Assembly (NCBI RefSeq): GCF_963677155.1
Contig: NZ_OY781884.1
Span: 2,248,134-2,312,133 of the forward strand
Direction: 5' to 3'
DNA from: an uncultured Draconibacterium sp.
GTDB taxonomy: Bacteria; Bacteroidota; Bacteroidia; Bacteroidales; Prolixibacteraceae
Length of the DNA stretch: 64,000 nt
The notes beneath the pieces were generated by a model. It saw only the letters and a program-made list of their open reading frames with translations, was not told the DNA's origin and did not search any database. Position numbers and translations under genes: made by a program. Positions within the stretch are counted from its first letter, which is position 1. Each line of letters opens with the position of its first letter. Of the stretch, positions 36,468-44,490 are shown piece after piece.

Positions 36468-38032
36468 CTACCCTTTATACACAAATATACGTTCTTTGAT
36501 TTATTGTTGAGCTAACATTTTATTGTTGATAAAACATTGCCTAACTATCAGTAATACAGTGCTTTAATCTTGCAGGCTCTGACAATTATCACTATCTTAA
36601 AGTCGTGATAGTCAGAGAGTTTAAGAGGTTCTTCGATGGATTTCTCCCAGATATCCGAATCGAAAAACGAGCCAATAAAATTATGTCAGATATGCTTACC
36701 TTCGGTAAAGTTACTGTCAATAAATTTTGTACAACGAATACCGAAAAGATAGGAGCATATCGTATGTTTGGGAATAATAGTTTCAGCCATTTTGAATTAA
36801 CAGAAGGTGTAGTTTCTAATTGTAAAGCCAACCAAGGTTCTACTCATCTTCTTTGTATCCAGGATACAACAGAGTTTAACTTTACCAGCCACCTACAACG
36901 GATTGGGAAAAAGGACAAGGATATTGGTCCGGTAACAAAAAATGATAATGCAGGTTTCTTTTGCCATCCGATGTTGGTGATAAACGAAAAGGATAAACTG
37001 CCTATCGGCTTGTCAAGCATTGATTTGTGGAACCGCAACTGGGACAAACAAGATAAATTTGAACGAAGTTATTGGAAACAAGATATCACAGAAAAGGAAT
37101 CATACCGCTGGATTGAAAGCGCCCGAAAAACAAAATCTGTTTTAGACAAAGCACCAATGTTAACTGTTATCGGAGACAGGGAGTCTGATATTTTTAGTGA
37201 GTTTGTCCTTATCCCAGAAGAACGCACACACTTGCTCGTGCGTTCAAGAATAAACCGAAAATTGGCAGGAGAGGATGTGAAACTTTATGAAAAGTTATCG
37301 CAACAGGAACAAAAAGCTGTTTACGATTTAGAAATTAAAGGAAATAAAAAACGAAAAGCCCGGACAGCAAAAATGTCCTTAAAATATGTAAAGCTTAAAA
37401 TAAAAAGGCCAGAAAAACTACATGATAAGAATCTTCCTGAATATGTTGAATTATGGGCTATTGAAGCCCGTGAACAGCCAAAGACAGTGCCCAGAGCAGA
37501 ATCTCCAATAGTTTGGAGGTTATTGACTACGCACCCAATAACAGAGGTTGACCATGCAATGAAATGTTTGGAGTGGTACGGTAACAGGTGGTTTATTGAA
37601 GAACTCTTCAGAATAATGAAAAGTAAAGGCTTTGAGCTTGAAGCCTCACAGCTTGAAACCGGTGCTGCATTAAAGAAACAGGTTGTTATGGCACTTCAGG
37701 TTGCATTAACAATAATGGTGCTTAAATTATCGCTCAACAAGAAAGAAGCATTAAACGCTGAACTGATATTTAACCAACAGCAAATAGAGTTTATAGAGTT
37801 ATTACTAAAAAATGAAATAGAAGGAAAAACGAAAAAACAACAAAACCCATATCCCTCCAGAAGTTTAGCATGGTGTGCATGGGCAATAGCCCGGCTTAGT
37901 GGCTGGAGCGGATATAAGTCTCATGGCCCACCAGGCTACATATCAATGAAAAATGGACTTGATACCTTTAATACTAAATATGAGGGATACCTTGTCGCAA
38001 TGAAGTTCTTAAAAGATGTGTATAAAGGGTAG
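36468..38032 (+). mobile_element. IS4-family (IS50-like) insertion sequence, copy 2
   Basis: 1565 bp, same orientation and, as far as read, same sequence as copy 1. Its own 9-bp target duplication CTCCTGCCA is at 36459-36467 and 38033-38041, so it is a separate insertion and not a tandem duplication. The restored target is the hairpin CTCCT-GCC-AGGAG of another copy of the same repeat family. Confidence 0.93.
36605..38032 (+). CDS. IS4-family transposase (Tn5/IS50-like), copy 2
   Basis: 475 aa, identical in translation to the copy at 34955. Same GTG start, D-D-E residues and YREK motif, with the stop inside the right inverted repeat. Identity implies recent transposition. Confidence 0.95.
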   Translation: MIVREFKRFFDGFLPDIRIEKRANKIMSDMLTFGKVTVNKFCTTNTEKIGAYRMFGNNSFSHFELTEGVVSNCKANQGSTHLLCIQDTTEFNFTSHLQRIGKKDKDIGPVTKNDNAGFFCHPMLVINEKDKLPIGLSSIDLWNRNWDKQDKFERSYWKQDITEKESYRWIESARKTKSVLDKAPMLTVIGDRESDIFSEFVLIPEERTHLLVRSRINRKLAGEDVKLYEKLSQQEQKAVYDLEIKGNKKRKARTAKMSLKYVKLKIKRPEKLHDKNLPEYVELWAIEAREQPKTVPRAESPIVWRLLTTHPITEVDHAMKCLEWYGNRWFIEELFRIMKSKGFELEASQLETGAALKKQVVMALQVALTIMVLKLSLNKKEALNAELIFNQQQIEFIELLLKNEIEGKTKKQQNPYPSRSLAWCAWAIARLSGWSGYKSHGPPGYISMKNGLDTFNTKYEGYLVAMKFLKDVYKG

Positions 38033-38041
38033 CTCCTGCCA

Positions 38042-38102
38042 GGAGAGCCTGTCCCGACTTTTCGTCGGGAGGAGTACCGCGTTTACAGCGGTGGGGTGGT
38101 TG
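38042..38102. repeat. CCTCC-type repeat left of the DUF559 gene (interrupted by IS copy 2)
   Basis: Continuation of a direct copy that starts at 36446: GGAGAGCCTGTCCCGAC, hairpin, GGGAGGAGTACCGCG ... CAGCGGTGGGGTGGTTG. The motif order GAGTACCGC ... CAGCGG ... GGTGGT is mirrored by the inverted copy at 38513-38579. Confidence 0.75.
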
Positions 38103-38138
38103 ATGTTCTTTAGCAGAATCATTAACTTTAAACAAAAA

Positions 38139-38588
38139 ATGCAACTCCACAACCGCAAGTTTTACAAACCATTACGTAAACATTTACGCAATCATTCAAC
38201 TGCTGCCGAAGCCACGCTGTGGAAAATGCTAAAGAAGCGTCAGATTGGCGGATATAAATTCCGGCGGCAACATTCTATTGGTAAATATATTGTTGATTTC
38301 TTTTGTTACGAGCTAATGTTGGCCATTGAGTTAGATGGTGAGGTACATGCCGATTTAAATGGTATTGCACGAGACATGGAAAGGGATGAGCAATTAAATA
38401 AACTGGGAGTAACAGTGTTGCGCTATGAAAACCGTTGGGTATATGAATATCCGGAGGTGATAAAACAGGATATTCTTGAATTTGGTGAAAAAAGAAGTAA
38501 GGAGGAGAGATTTCACCACCTCCCCGCTGATTCCACTGCGTTTCATCAGCGGTACTCCTCCTCGAAGGAGGAGAAATTTGGCCGGTAG
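38139..38588 (+). CDS. DUF559 (Vsr-like) endonuclease-domain protein
   Basis: 149 aa from ATG at 38139 (an upstream frame to 38016 translates repeat and IS DNA). The DUF559 core covers about residues 10-115: RNHSTAAEATLWKMLKKRQI, GYKFRRQHSIGKYIVDFFC, AIELDGEVHADLN and VLRYENRWVYEYPEVIKQDI. The fold is related to Vsr/PD-(D/E)XK nucleases; D in VDFFC and E/D in IELDGEVH are candidate metal ligands. The final 27 or so residues are translated from the flanking palindromic repeat, which supplies the stop codon. It is bracketed by inverted copies of that repeat. Role unknown; involvement in spread of the repeat is a hypothesis. Confidence 0.88.
   Translation: MQLHNRKFYKPLRKHLRNHSTAAEATLWKMLKKRQIGGYKFRRQHSIGKYIVDFFCYELMLAIELDGEVHADLNGIARDMERDEQLNKLGVTVLRYENRWVYEYPEVIKQDILEFGEKRSKEERFHHLPADSTAFHQRYSSSKEEKFGR
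38513..38579. repeat. CCTCC-type repeat right of the DUF559 gene (inverted copy)
   Basis: TCACCACCTCCCCGCTGA ... TCAGCGGTACTCCTCCTCGA then AGGAGGAGAAATT. It is the reverse-complement layout of the left flank and overlaps the 3' end of the nuclease gene. Confidence 0.78.
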
Positions 38589-38720
38589 TTGAATTGGAAG
38601 ACAGAATTTAATTTGTAGCACGAAATTTAGCTGTGCTGATTTTCAATACCTCTTCTCAAAGGAGGAGAAATAAATGTATTTCATTTCATACTTTAAAATA
38701 GCAAACAAGCCTATAGTACG

Positions 38721-38776
38721 AAAATTTCCCCTCCTGTCAGGAGGGGTGTATCCGCCATCGGCGGATGGGGTGGTTA
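38721..38776. repeat. CCTCC-type palindromic repeat, direct copy
   Basis: AAAATTTCCCCTCCTGTCAG, GAGGGGTGTATCCGCC, ATCGGCGGATGGGGTGGTT. A short half copy (CTTCTCAAAGGAGGAGAAAT) at about 38650 faces it. Confidence 0.78.
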
Positions 38777-38814
38777 AAAAATTCAACCTATTTTAGATTT
38801 GCAATTATTAACTG

Positions 38815-39021
38815 TTACAACTTCCCCCATAAGCGCCCTGCTTTACGAAACAGTTTTTTAGTAGCGTCTTCCAGTTTTTTATCGGCTTTGCGGTAGGCTT
38901 CGCTTTTGTGGATCTTTTCGGCGGTTTCGTCTATTTTTGCCTCTGTCTTTTCAATCCAGTTTTGGTCTTTCTTTTCATCGGAAGTGTTTTCCTGTTCTGT
39001 AGGCTTCTTTTTCTCTTCCAT
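38815..39021 (-). CDS. Small charged helical protein
   Basis: 68 aa, about half Lys/Glu/Asp, predicted single long helix (ETAEKIHKSEAYRKADKKLE) with a C-terminal basic-hydrophobic tail (FRKAGRLWGKL). ATG start with no obvious strong RBS. No known domain. Coding is supported by composition and codon pattern only. Confidence 0.6.
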   Translation of the reverse strand: MEEKKKPTEQENTSDEKKDQNWIEKTEAKIDETAEKIHKSEAYRKADKKLEDATKKLFRKAGRLWGKL

Positions 39022-39450
39022 GTTTTACGGTTTTTAGTGTTATGCCGATTAGAAATCGAATTTACTATCGGCATTAACCATTGTAATATTAGAGTTTCGC
39101 TTGAGGCTCACTCTGAAAAACAATAGCTATTACTTTCAAATGTAAGAAATTAAAGTGGCAAACAAAGTGTTGAGTTGCCGGCATAAGTTGTGTAAAATAG
39201 CGCCCGGGGTTGTATGTTGTTTGTTGTGGAGCCATGAGATTTACCTTGCTTTAGAGCCGTCTGAAATTATCAATACGATAAGAATATTTTCGTTTTGATA
39301 ATGGAGCAATAGTAGTTAATTACTTAAGTGACTGTTTGTGTGTGTTATTTTGTTTGGAGGGTAAATTGGTATTGAGTTTGTTTTTGCCATTGTAACTACA
39401 ACTTTATTACGATCCATAGCAAATAATCTCTTTACAACAAGATGGATTAG
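39022..39450. other. Intergenic region without recognised gene
   Basis: About 430 bp. Short frames on both strands lack coding character. It ends in an orphan plus-strand terminator, so a small transcript is possible, but no good promoter was found. Confidence 0.35.
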
Positions 39451-39477
39451 AAAGAGGCGTACCTTGTATGCCTCTTT
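39451..39477 (+). terminator. Orphan terminator-like hairpin
   Basis: AAAGAGGC and GCCTCTTT form a stem with an 11-nt loop, followed by T residues to 39480. No plus-strand gene precedes it. Confidence 0.6.
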
Positions 39478-39625
39478 TTTGTTGGAAGTTGTCATCAAAT
39501 CACAGCGATCGAAGTGATCTTGTTACCGGCATGCCATGTTCGCGGTTATTTGAGCCTTTGTGTGGTTAAAAAGTAGATTGCTTCTCCCGATGAGTGAAGC
39601 AATTCGTACTCATCGCTGGCAATTC

Positions 39626-39844
39626 TTATACCCAGATTCCTTTTTTGGGCGGATTTCCGTATGAGTCAAAATCGTCGCCGTTTTCGCGTAAAGCCGCTTT
39701 TAAATCGTCAACCGAAAACTCAAACCCGTCTTCAGCGGCCATTTTACAAAATTCCTCCATCGAGAAGCAGTTGTCGTACTTAATACGAAACTGACGGTCG
39801 TCAGCACCTTTATCCAGAAACTCAAAAACTCTTTCCTTTGACAT
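39626..39844 (-). CDS. Nif11-like leader-peptide-family protein
   Basis: 72 aa. The N-terminal about 50 residues fit the Nif11 pattern (VFEFLDKGADDRQFRIKYD, then FCKMAAEDGFEFSVDDLKAA), in which the AxExGFxFxxxxL segment is typical of Nif11 leaders of ribosomal peptide precursors. The C-terminal 20 residues (RENGDDFDSYGNPPKKGIWV) lack Cys and a double-Gly site. No modifying enzyme or exporter is adjacent, so it may be an orphan precursor or an unrelated small regulator with the same fold. Confidence 0.75.
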   Translation of the reverse strand: MSKERVFEFLDKGADDRQFRIKYDNCFSMEEFCKMAAEDGFEFSVDDLKAALRENGDDFDSYGNPPKKGIWV

Positions 39845-40150
39845 GGTTATTCAATTAATTGATTTATAAAATGCAATAGTAATAATGGTTTTATTTAGCA
39901 ATTATCGCAAAAAATAACAATATGGTGCCAAAAAGTAGTAATGCGCTTGTTTTTAGTTAACAATTTGGTATTCTTGCTAAAGGCAAAAGCGTAGTGGCCA
40001 AAGAAAGTTATGACTTAAGGGCTAGAGTGCTTTGTTTTATCTGCCGTGCGTTTCACACACGCTTATTTTAGTTTCTTCCCTTCGGGACTTTTTTATTTGT
40101 AGACGAGAAGGTTTTTTATTGAAATGGAATCCTCTCTGGATAGATGCTTA

Positions 40151-40240
40151 TCTGTCCAGAAGGGACTGAAAGTGAATAACCACCGGTAAAACCGGTGGAT
40201 TCTGCGAATAATATCATTCTTCAGTCCTGAAAGGGTTGAA
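40151..40240. repeat. REP-like element with CCGGT hairpin
   Basis: CCACCGGT-AAA-ACCGGTGG at 40180-40198, flanked by TCCAGAAGGGACTGAA and, inverted, TTCAGTCCTGAAAGG. This type is often dispersed in Bacteroidota genomes. No RAYT transposase gene is nearby. The remainder of 39845-40279 holds no gene. Confidence 0.6.
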
Positions 40241-40279
40241 TCCGGGTATGTATTGGAATTTAATCAGGCGATCTGTCAA

Positions 40280-41827
40280 CTATCCCGCTACAAAGTTCAT
40301 CCACGAGGTGTTCTCATCGTAGCCGTCAACCACTTTCTCTTCGTTTTTAAAGGTAAAGGCCGACATCAGTTTGGTGATCTCCTGTTGCAGGAATGTCACA
40401 CTTCCATCGATCAGCTCTTTATTAAATCCTTTTTCCGAGAGGTCTAACACCTGGTTCATTGAAATTACGCGGCCAATGATTTTACCCATCTCAACCAACT
40501 TGCGTTGTGGTATCTGAAGATCAAGATTAAAATCGACCTGGCTTTTTACAAAATGAACGGCTTTATCAGTAAGGTCGAAACCTTTCAAAAACTGAAACAG
40601 GTTACGCTCTTTGGCGCGTTTCATCATTTTTACCAGTCCTTCCGAAATTTGTGCGTAAAGAATATCGTTCGATCCTTCAAAGATCTGAAATGGTCGGCTG
40701 TCGGCAGTACCGCGTCCGGCAATATGATTGAGTTTATAAGCTTTTGCACCCACCAGCTGAACCACCGATTGGGCAGCTTCCTGCATTAAATCGGTAATTA
40801 CACTTTTTACGGCATTGGCTTCCATTCCCTGCGATGAAAGGTCGACATCCAGTCCGGCTTTTTCACTGCTGTTGGCACACATAGCCGAACAAATGGTATA
40901 CGAGGCCTGCAGTTTCGACAAACGATGTTGTACACGATCGTATTGAAACAGACTTTTTCCGCCCACCATTCTTTCTTTGCAGTGTGTTAACGCTTCGTCG
41001 AGCATACGCTGAATAAAACCCATGCCCATTCCGGGGAACTGCATACGGCTGCGGTGTAACAGGTCGAGCATCATTTTAACACCGGTTGTTTCGGGCACCA
41101 GTTTATGCGTTTGCGGCAGCTGCACATCAATACGGTTTCGTCCGTACGGAATGGCATACAAACCGAGGTTCTCGAAAAATTCTTCTACCACAATGTTTTG
41201 TCCGGGAGCTGTTACATCGCATAAAAAGAAGTCGATGTCGCGTTGCAGTTTCTCCGATTTTGATTGCTGACGTGCTGAAAGCAGCCAAAAGTCGGCCCAG
41301 CCGGTTAATCCTGCCCAGTGTTTTTTTCCTTTCAGGTGGTATTTCGATTCCGATTCGGTGTACGATGTTTGCATATTCAAGGCATCGCTGCCATAGTCGG
41401 GTTCGGTAATCATCAATCCGCCCATGGCTTTATCGTTTAGAAAGCGATTGAAAACGGGCGCCTTTACTTCGTCCTGTCCAAACTTGCCAAAAGGCTGTAG
41501 AAACAAGGCCGAGTTAATACCAAAGGTTAACGACAGCGCCAGCGATTCGTACGAAGCTGCGGCCAGCAGGCCTATGTTTTCTTTCATTACGCCGCCACGG
41601 CCGCCATATTGTGTAGGAATACCCACCGACAGTGGATTTGCCGACATAATTTCGCGCATTACAAACGGTGGAAGTCCGCGTTTTAAACTTAGTTGATCGA
41701 TATCGGCCCGCACATGAAAAACCTGTTTCATTTTTTCTTTCAGGTTTTCTAAAAATTCAGAAAAAGGAATTGATGTGGAGGAGTTGTTCTTTGAAACCTG
41801 GGCCGCCCCGGTTGTAACTGTTTGCAT
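40280..41827 (-). CDS. Acyl-CoA dehydrogenase-family flavoprotein
   Basis: 515 aa. Central FAD-binding beta domain with MGGLMITEPDYGSDALNMQT and KGKKHWAGLTGWADFWLLSA, and C-terminal helical domain with RSRMQFPGMGMGFIQRMLDE, QYDRVQHRLSKLQASYTICS and the FEGSNDILYAQI motif near 400. It oxidises an acyl thioester or similar substrate with FAD; substrate not predictable. Longer than short-chain enzymes because of extra C-terminal sequence. No electron-transfer flavoprotein genes are adjacent. Confidence 0.88.
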   Translation of the reverse strand: MQTVTTGAAQVSKNNSSTSIPFSEFLENLKEKMKQVFHVRADIDQLSLKRGLPPFVMREIMSANPLSVGIPTQYGGRGGVMKENIGLLAAASYESLALSLTFGINSALFLQPFGKFGQDEVKAPVFNRFLNDKAMGGLMITEPDYGSDALNMQTSYTESESKYHLKGKKHWAGLTGWADFWLLSARQQSKSEKLQRDIDFFLCDVTAPGQNIVVEEFFENLGLYAIPYGRNRIDVQLPQTHKLVPETTGVKMMLDLLHRSRMQFPGMGMGFIQRMLDEALTHCKERMVGGKSLFQYDRVQHRLSKLQASYTICSAMCANSSEKAGLDVDLSSQGMEANAVKSVITDLMQEAAQSVVQLVGAKAYKLNHIAGRGTADSRPFQIFEGSNDILYAQISEGLVKMMKRAKERNLFQFLKGFDLTDKAVHFVKSQVDFNLDLQIPQRKLVEMGKIIGRVISMNQVLDLSEKGFNKELIDGSVTFLQQEITKLMSAFTFKNEEKVVDGYDENTSWMNFVAG

Positions 41828-41954
41828 ATATATAATTTATAATAATAAGAGCATACTAATAGCTGTCAGGTTTACTTAAACGGAATCTGCCCCATATTGT
41901 TCTGGACAAAATCACTCTTTGCTAAATTAATTCTGAAATTTAAGGGATTAGAAA

Positions 41955-44129
41955 CTAGGCCTGAGGGAGTGTAACTGTAACCGATGTGCCTTTTTCTTTC
42001 TCGCTTTCAATGTTTATTGTGCCCCTGTTTTTCTCAACAAAATCTTTTACAAGAATAAGTCCCAGTCCGTTACTCTTTTCCTTTTCAGTTCCTTCTGAGT
42101 GGTTTTTAGAGCTGATGTCAAACAGCGTATTCATCTTTTCGGTATCCATGCCCAGGCCGGTATCGGTAATTTTTATGGTTATTTCTTTCTGTTCCGAGGC
42201 GAAAGTTTTAATATGGATAGACCCGCCGCGAGGAGTAAATTTTATGGCATTGCTAACAATGTTTCGGATAATTGTTTGAAGCATATTGGCATCAGACAAT
42301 ACTTTTAGATGATTGTCGGTGTCAAGAGAAATGGCTATTTGTTTTAGACTTGCCGATTGTTCCAGTTTCTCAATCGTATCATCGATTACTCCCTTAAGCT
42401 CAAGTTCTGTGGTATTTACTTCCATTTTTTTCACCTGCGATTGTGCCCAAAGTAAAAGGTTGTTGAGCAGGTCGCTAATGTTTTCTGATGACGAGCCAAG
42501 TAATTTTAGCAGCTTTTTCAGCTCATCTTTTTCCAGCGAATCAAATTCCTGATAGAGCTGGTCAAGAAATGCGGTTTGTGTATGAACCGGGCCCCTAAGA
42601 TCGTGGGCGATAATGGCAAAGAACTTATCTTTTGCAGCATTGGCCTGGGCAAGTTGAATATTTTTTTGACTCAGCCGACGATTAAAAAGAAGAATAACAG
42701 CAGCAATTGTAAGGGCAAGCAGAATGCCAATAATCATAAAAGTAATTGAAATGCGATGATGCTGCAGTTTTAGCCGGCTAATTTCATTTTGTTTTTCCAA
42801 ATCAGCAATCTGACTGTTTTTTGCATCAATCTCGTAAATGCCTTGTAACTGTTCCATTTTAATGTTTACAGCGCCCAGTAACATCGAATCCTGAATATTT
42901 ATCATTTGTTGCTGGCAATCCATGGCTTTTTCGAGCTCGTTTAAACTCAGGTAGATTTCGCTAAGTTCCAAATAAATATCAAGTTGTATACGTTTTTGGT
43001 TATTGGTAATGGCCTGGTCGAGACCTTTCAAAATCATATTTAATCCTTCATTGGTGCGGCCGGTGTTTAAGTAGCACGATCCAAGGTATTGATAAATTGA
43101 AGGTTTACTTAATTGGTCGCCAATCTCTATTTTTGCCGCTAATGCTTCTTTCAGGTATTTTTCTGCTAAGGCATAATTTCCTGACGCATATTCAATATGA
43201 CCCAGGTTTTTGTAGGAATTTGATATGCCGTATTTTGATCCACTTTCCTTGTGAATTTCAAGTGTGTTTGTAATATATTTGCGAGCTTCTTCCGTATCAC
43301 CTGCTCTAAGGCACAAAATGCCTATCTGTTCGTAGCAAATAACGATTCCGCTCCTATTATGGTCGTCTTTAGCCAGTCCTTTGTAGGTTGCAAGTGACTG
43401 GTTGTAATAGTCCATTGCTTTTTCGTTTAGCTGAAGGTCGGCATAGATCCGTCCGAGCAGATAGGCAGCCCAGGCATAACCTTCAACATATTCGGCTTTT
43501 TCGTAATTCAACCGCGATTTAATAATGTACTCAATCGCACGGTCGTATAAGCCGTTTACTCTGAAAACAGTTCCCATCATCGAATAAGAGGCACCAACAG
43601 CACGGTAGTTCTTTGCCAGGCGTCCAGCCTGTATCGACATATTAAAAGCTTGGAGAGCTTCTATGTGGTCTCCCTGGGAGTGCTGGTTAATTCCCAAACG
43701 CAATAATATATCGCTTTGGTACCAGAGGTCATTCAGTTCATTAGCTATAACAAGTGCACTATCGAAGTAGGCTTGAGAAAGGTTGATATTGTTGGTTTCG
43801 TGGTTAATACGTCCTAAAATGAAAAAAGCTTGCATTTGAAGAGATTCATCTTTAAGCTGCTTTGCATTGTTCAGTGCCGATTGTGCCGTAATCTTTGCTT
43901 CTGCATTTTCATTCTCGTAAAGAAGTTTTGCCAGTTCAAGCTGGGCGTTTATTTTTTTTTCTCCTTGTCTGTTTTGTATCACAAGGCGCAAACTATCTGC
44001 TTGTTTTGCAATAACAGTAGTACCGTAACTTATATTTTGCCACAGAAAAAGCAGTAAAAGGAGCATCAATTGGGTTACTATTGGGGTTCTGATCACTAAG
44101 GATCTGGTATTAGCAGATAATTTTGTCAA
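41955..44129 (-). CDS. TPR sensor histidine kinase
   Basis: 724 aa. Signal/membrane segment near 15-40, tetratricopeptide repeats about 55-420, coiled coil and a membrane helix (ISITFMIIGILLALTIAAVI, about 465), then a HisKA domain with phospho-acceptor His in FAIIAHDLRGPV and a HATPase_c domain (NIVSNAIKFTPRGG, DTGLGMD, NGLGLILVKDF). Periplasmic TPR-type kinases of this kind are frequent in Bacteroidota. No response regulator is adjacent, so it is an orphan kinase here. Confidence 0.93.
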   Translation of the reverse strand: MTKLSANTRSLVIRTPIVTQLMLLLLLFLWQNISYGTTVIAKQADSLRLVIQNRQGEKKINAQLELAKLLYENENAEAKITAQSALNNAKQLKDESLQMQAFFILGRINHETNNINLSQAYFDSALVIANELNDLWYQSDILLRLGINQHSQGDHIEALQAFNMSIQAGRLAKNYRAVGASYSMMGTVFRVNGLYDRAIEYIIKSRLNYEKAEYVEGYAWAAYLLGRIYADLQLNEKAMDYYNQSLATYKGLAKDDHNRSGIVICYEQIGILCLRAGDTEEARKYITNTLEIHKESGSKYGISNSYKNLGHIEYASGNYALAEKYLKEALAAKIEIGDQLSKPSIYQYLGSCYLNTGRTNEGLNMILKGLDQAITNNQKRIQLDIYLELSEIYLSLNELEKAMDCQQQMINIQDSMLLGAVNIKMEQLQGIYEIDAKNSQIADLEKQNEISRLKLQHHRISITFMIIGILLALTIAAVILLFNRRLSQKNIQLAQANAAKDKFFAIIAHDLRGPVHTQTAFLDQLYQEFDSLEKDELKKLLKLLGSSSENISDLLNNLLLWAQSQVKKMEVNTTELELKGVIDDTIEKLEQSASLKQIAISLDTDNHLKVLSDANMLQTIIRNIVSNAIKFTPRGGSIHIKTFASEQKEITIKITDTGLGMDTEKMNTLFDISSKNHSEGTEKEKSNGLGLILVKDFVEKNRGTINIESEKEKGTSVTVTLPQA

Positions 44130-44490
44130 AGTTTTTTATAAACGGTTAGTGTAGTTTGCAAGTCCAATTTAACTAGTTTTTCTAACAAACAAATACAAAA
44201 CGTGTTTATTTTTCCGTTTCAGAAAATTGAGGGTAGGTTAAAAAACAACAGAAAATAGTTCCTATAAGTCTCTTCATAACTGCGGTTCCGATTCTGTTGC
44301 AATATATTTCTTTTTTTGAAAGCCAATAGCAATATCTGATTCAAAATTTATAGCCTCACTCCAATTGTGTCTTTAGTTAGCTGAAAGTTAGCTTTGAATC
44401 TCATCTTTGTTGATGATTCCCGGGAATCATTAGTGTTTTTATATCTCATTTCCGGTCAAACTTTCTTTGCTAAGCTGTAAATACACTCCT
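44130..44490. other. Intergenic region between universal stress protein and kinase genes
   Basis: 360 bp with no coding frame of note. It contains an 18-bp perfect palindrome listed separately. Confidence 0.4.
44412..44429. promoter_or_regulatory. Perfect 18-bp palindrome
   Basis: ATGATTCCCGGGAATCAT reads identically on both strands, about 280 bp upstream of the kinase start and 60 bp downstream of the universal stress gene. It could be an operator or a terminator-less hairpin; function unknown. Confidence 0.35.

Noticed and set aside
34818-38032. Composite transposon formed by the two IS50-like copies
   Set aside because: Only 85 bp lie between them and each has its own 9-bp target duplication, so they are separate single insertions.
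38016-38138. Upstream extension of the DUF559 gene
   Set aside because: It would begin inside the IS right end and pass through repeat DNA; the conserved protein starts at 38139.
39316-39498. 60-codon minus-strand frame
   Set aside because: No family, poor composition, and it overlaps the terminator hairpin.
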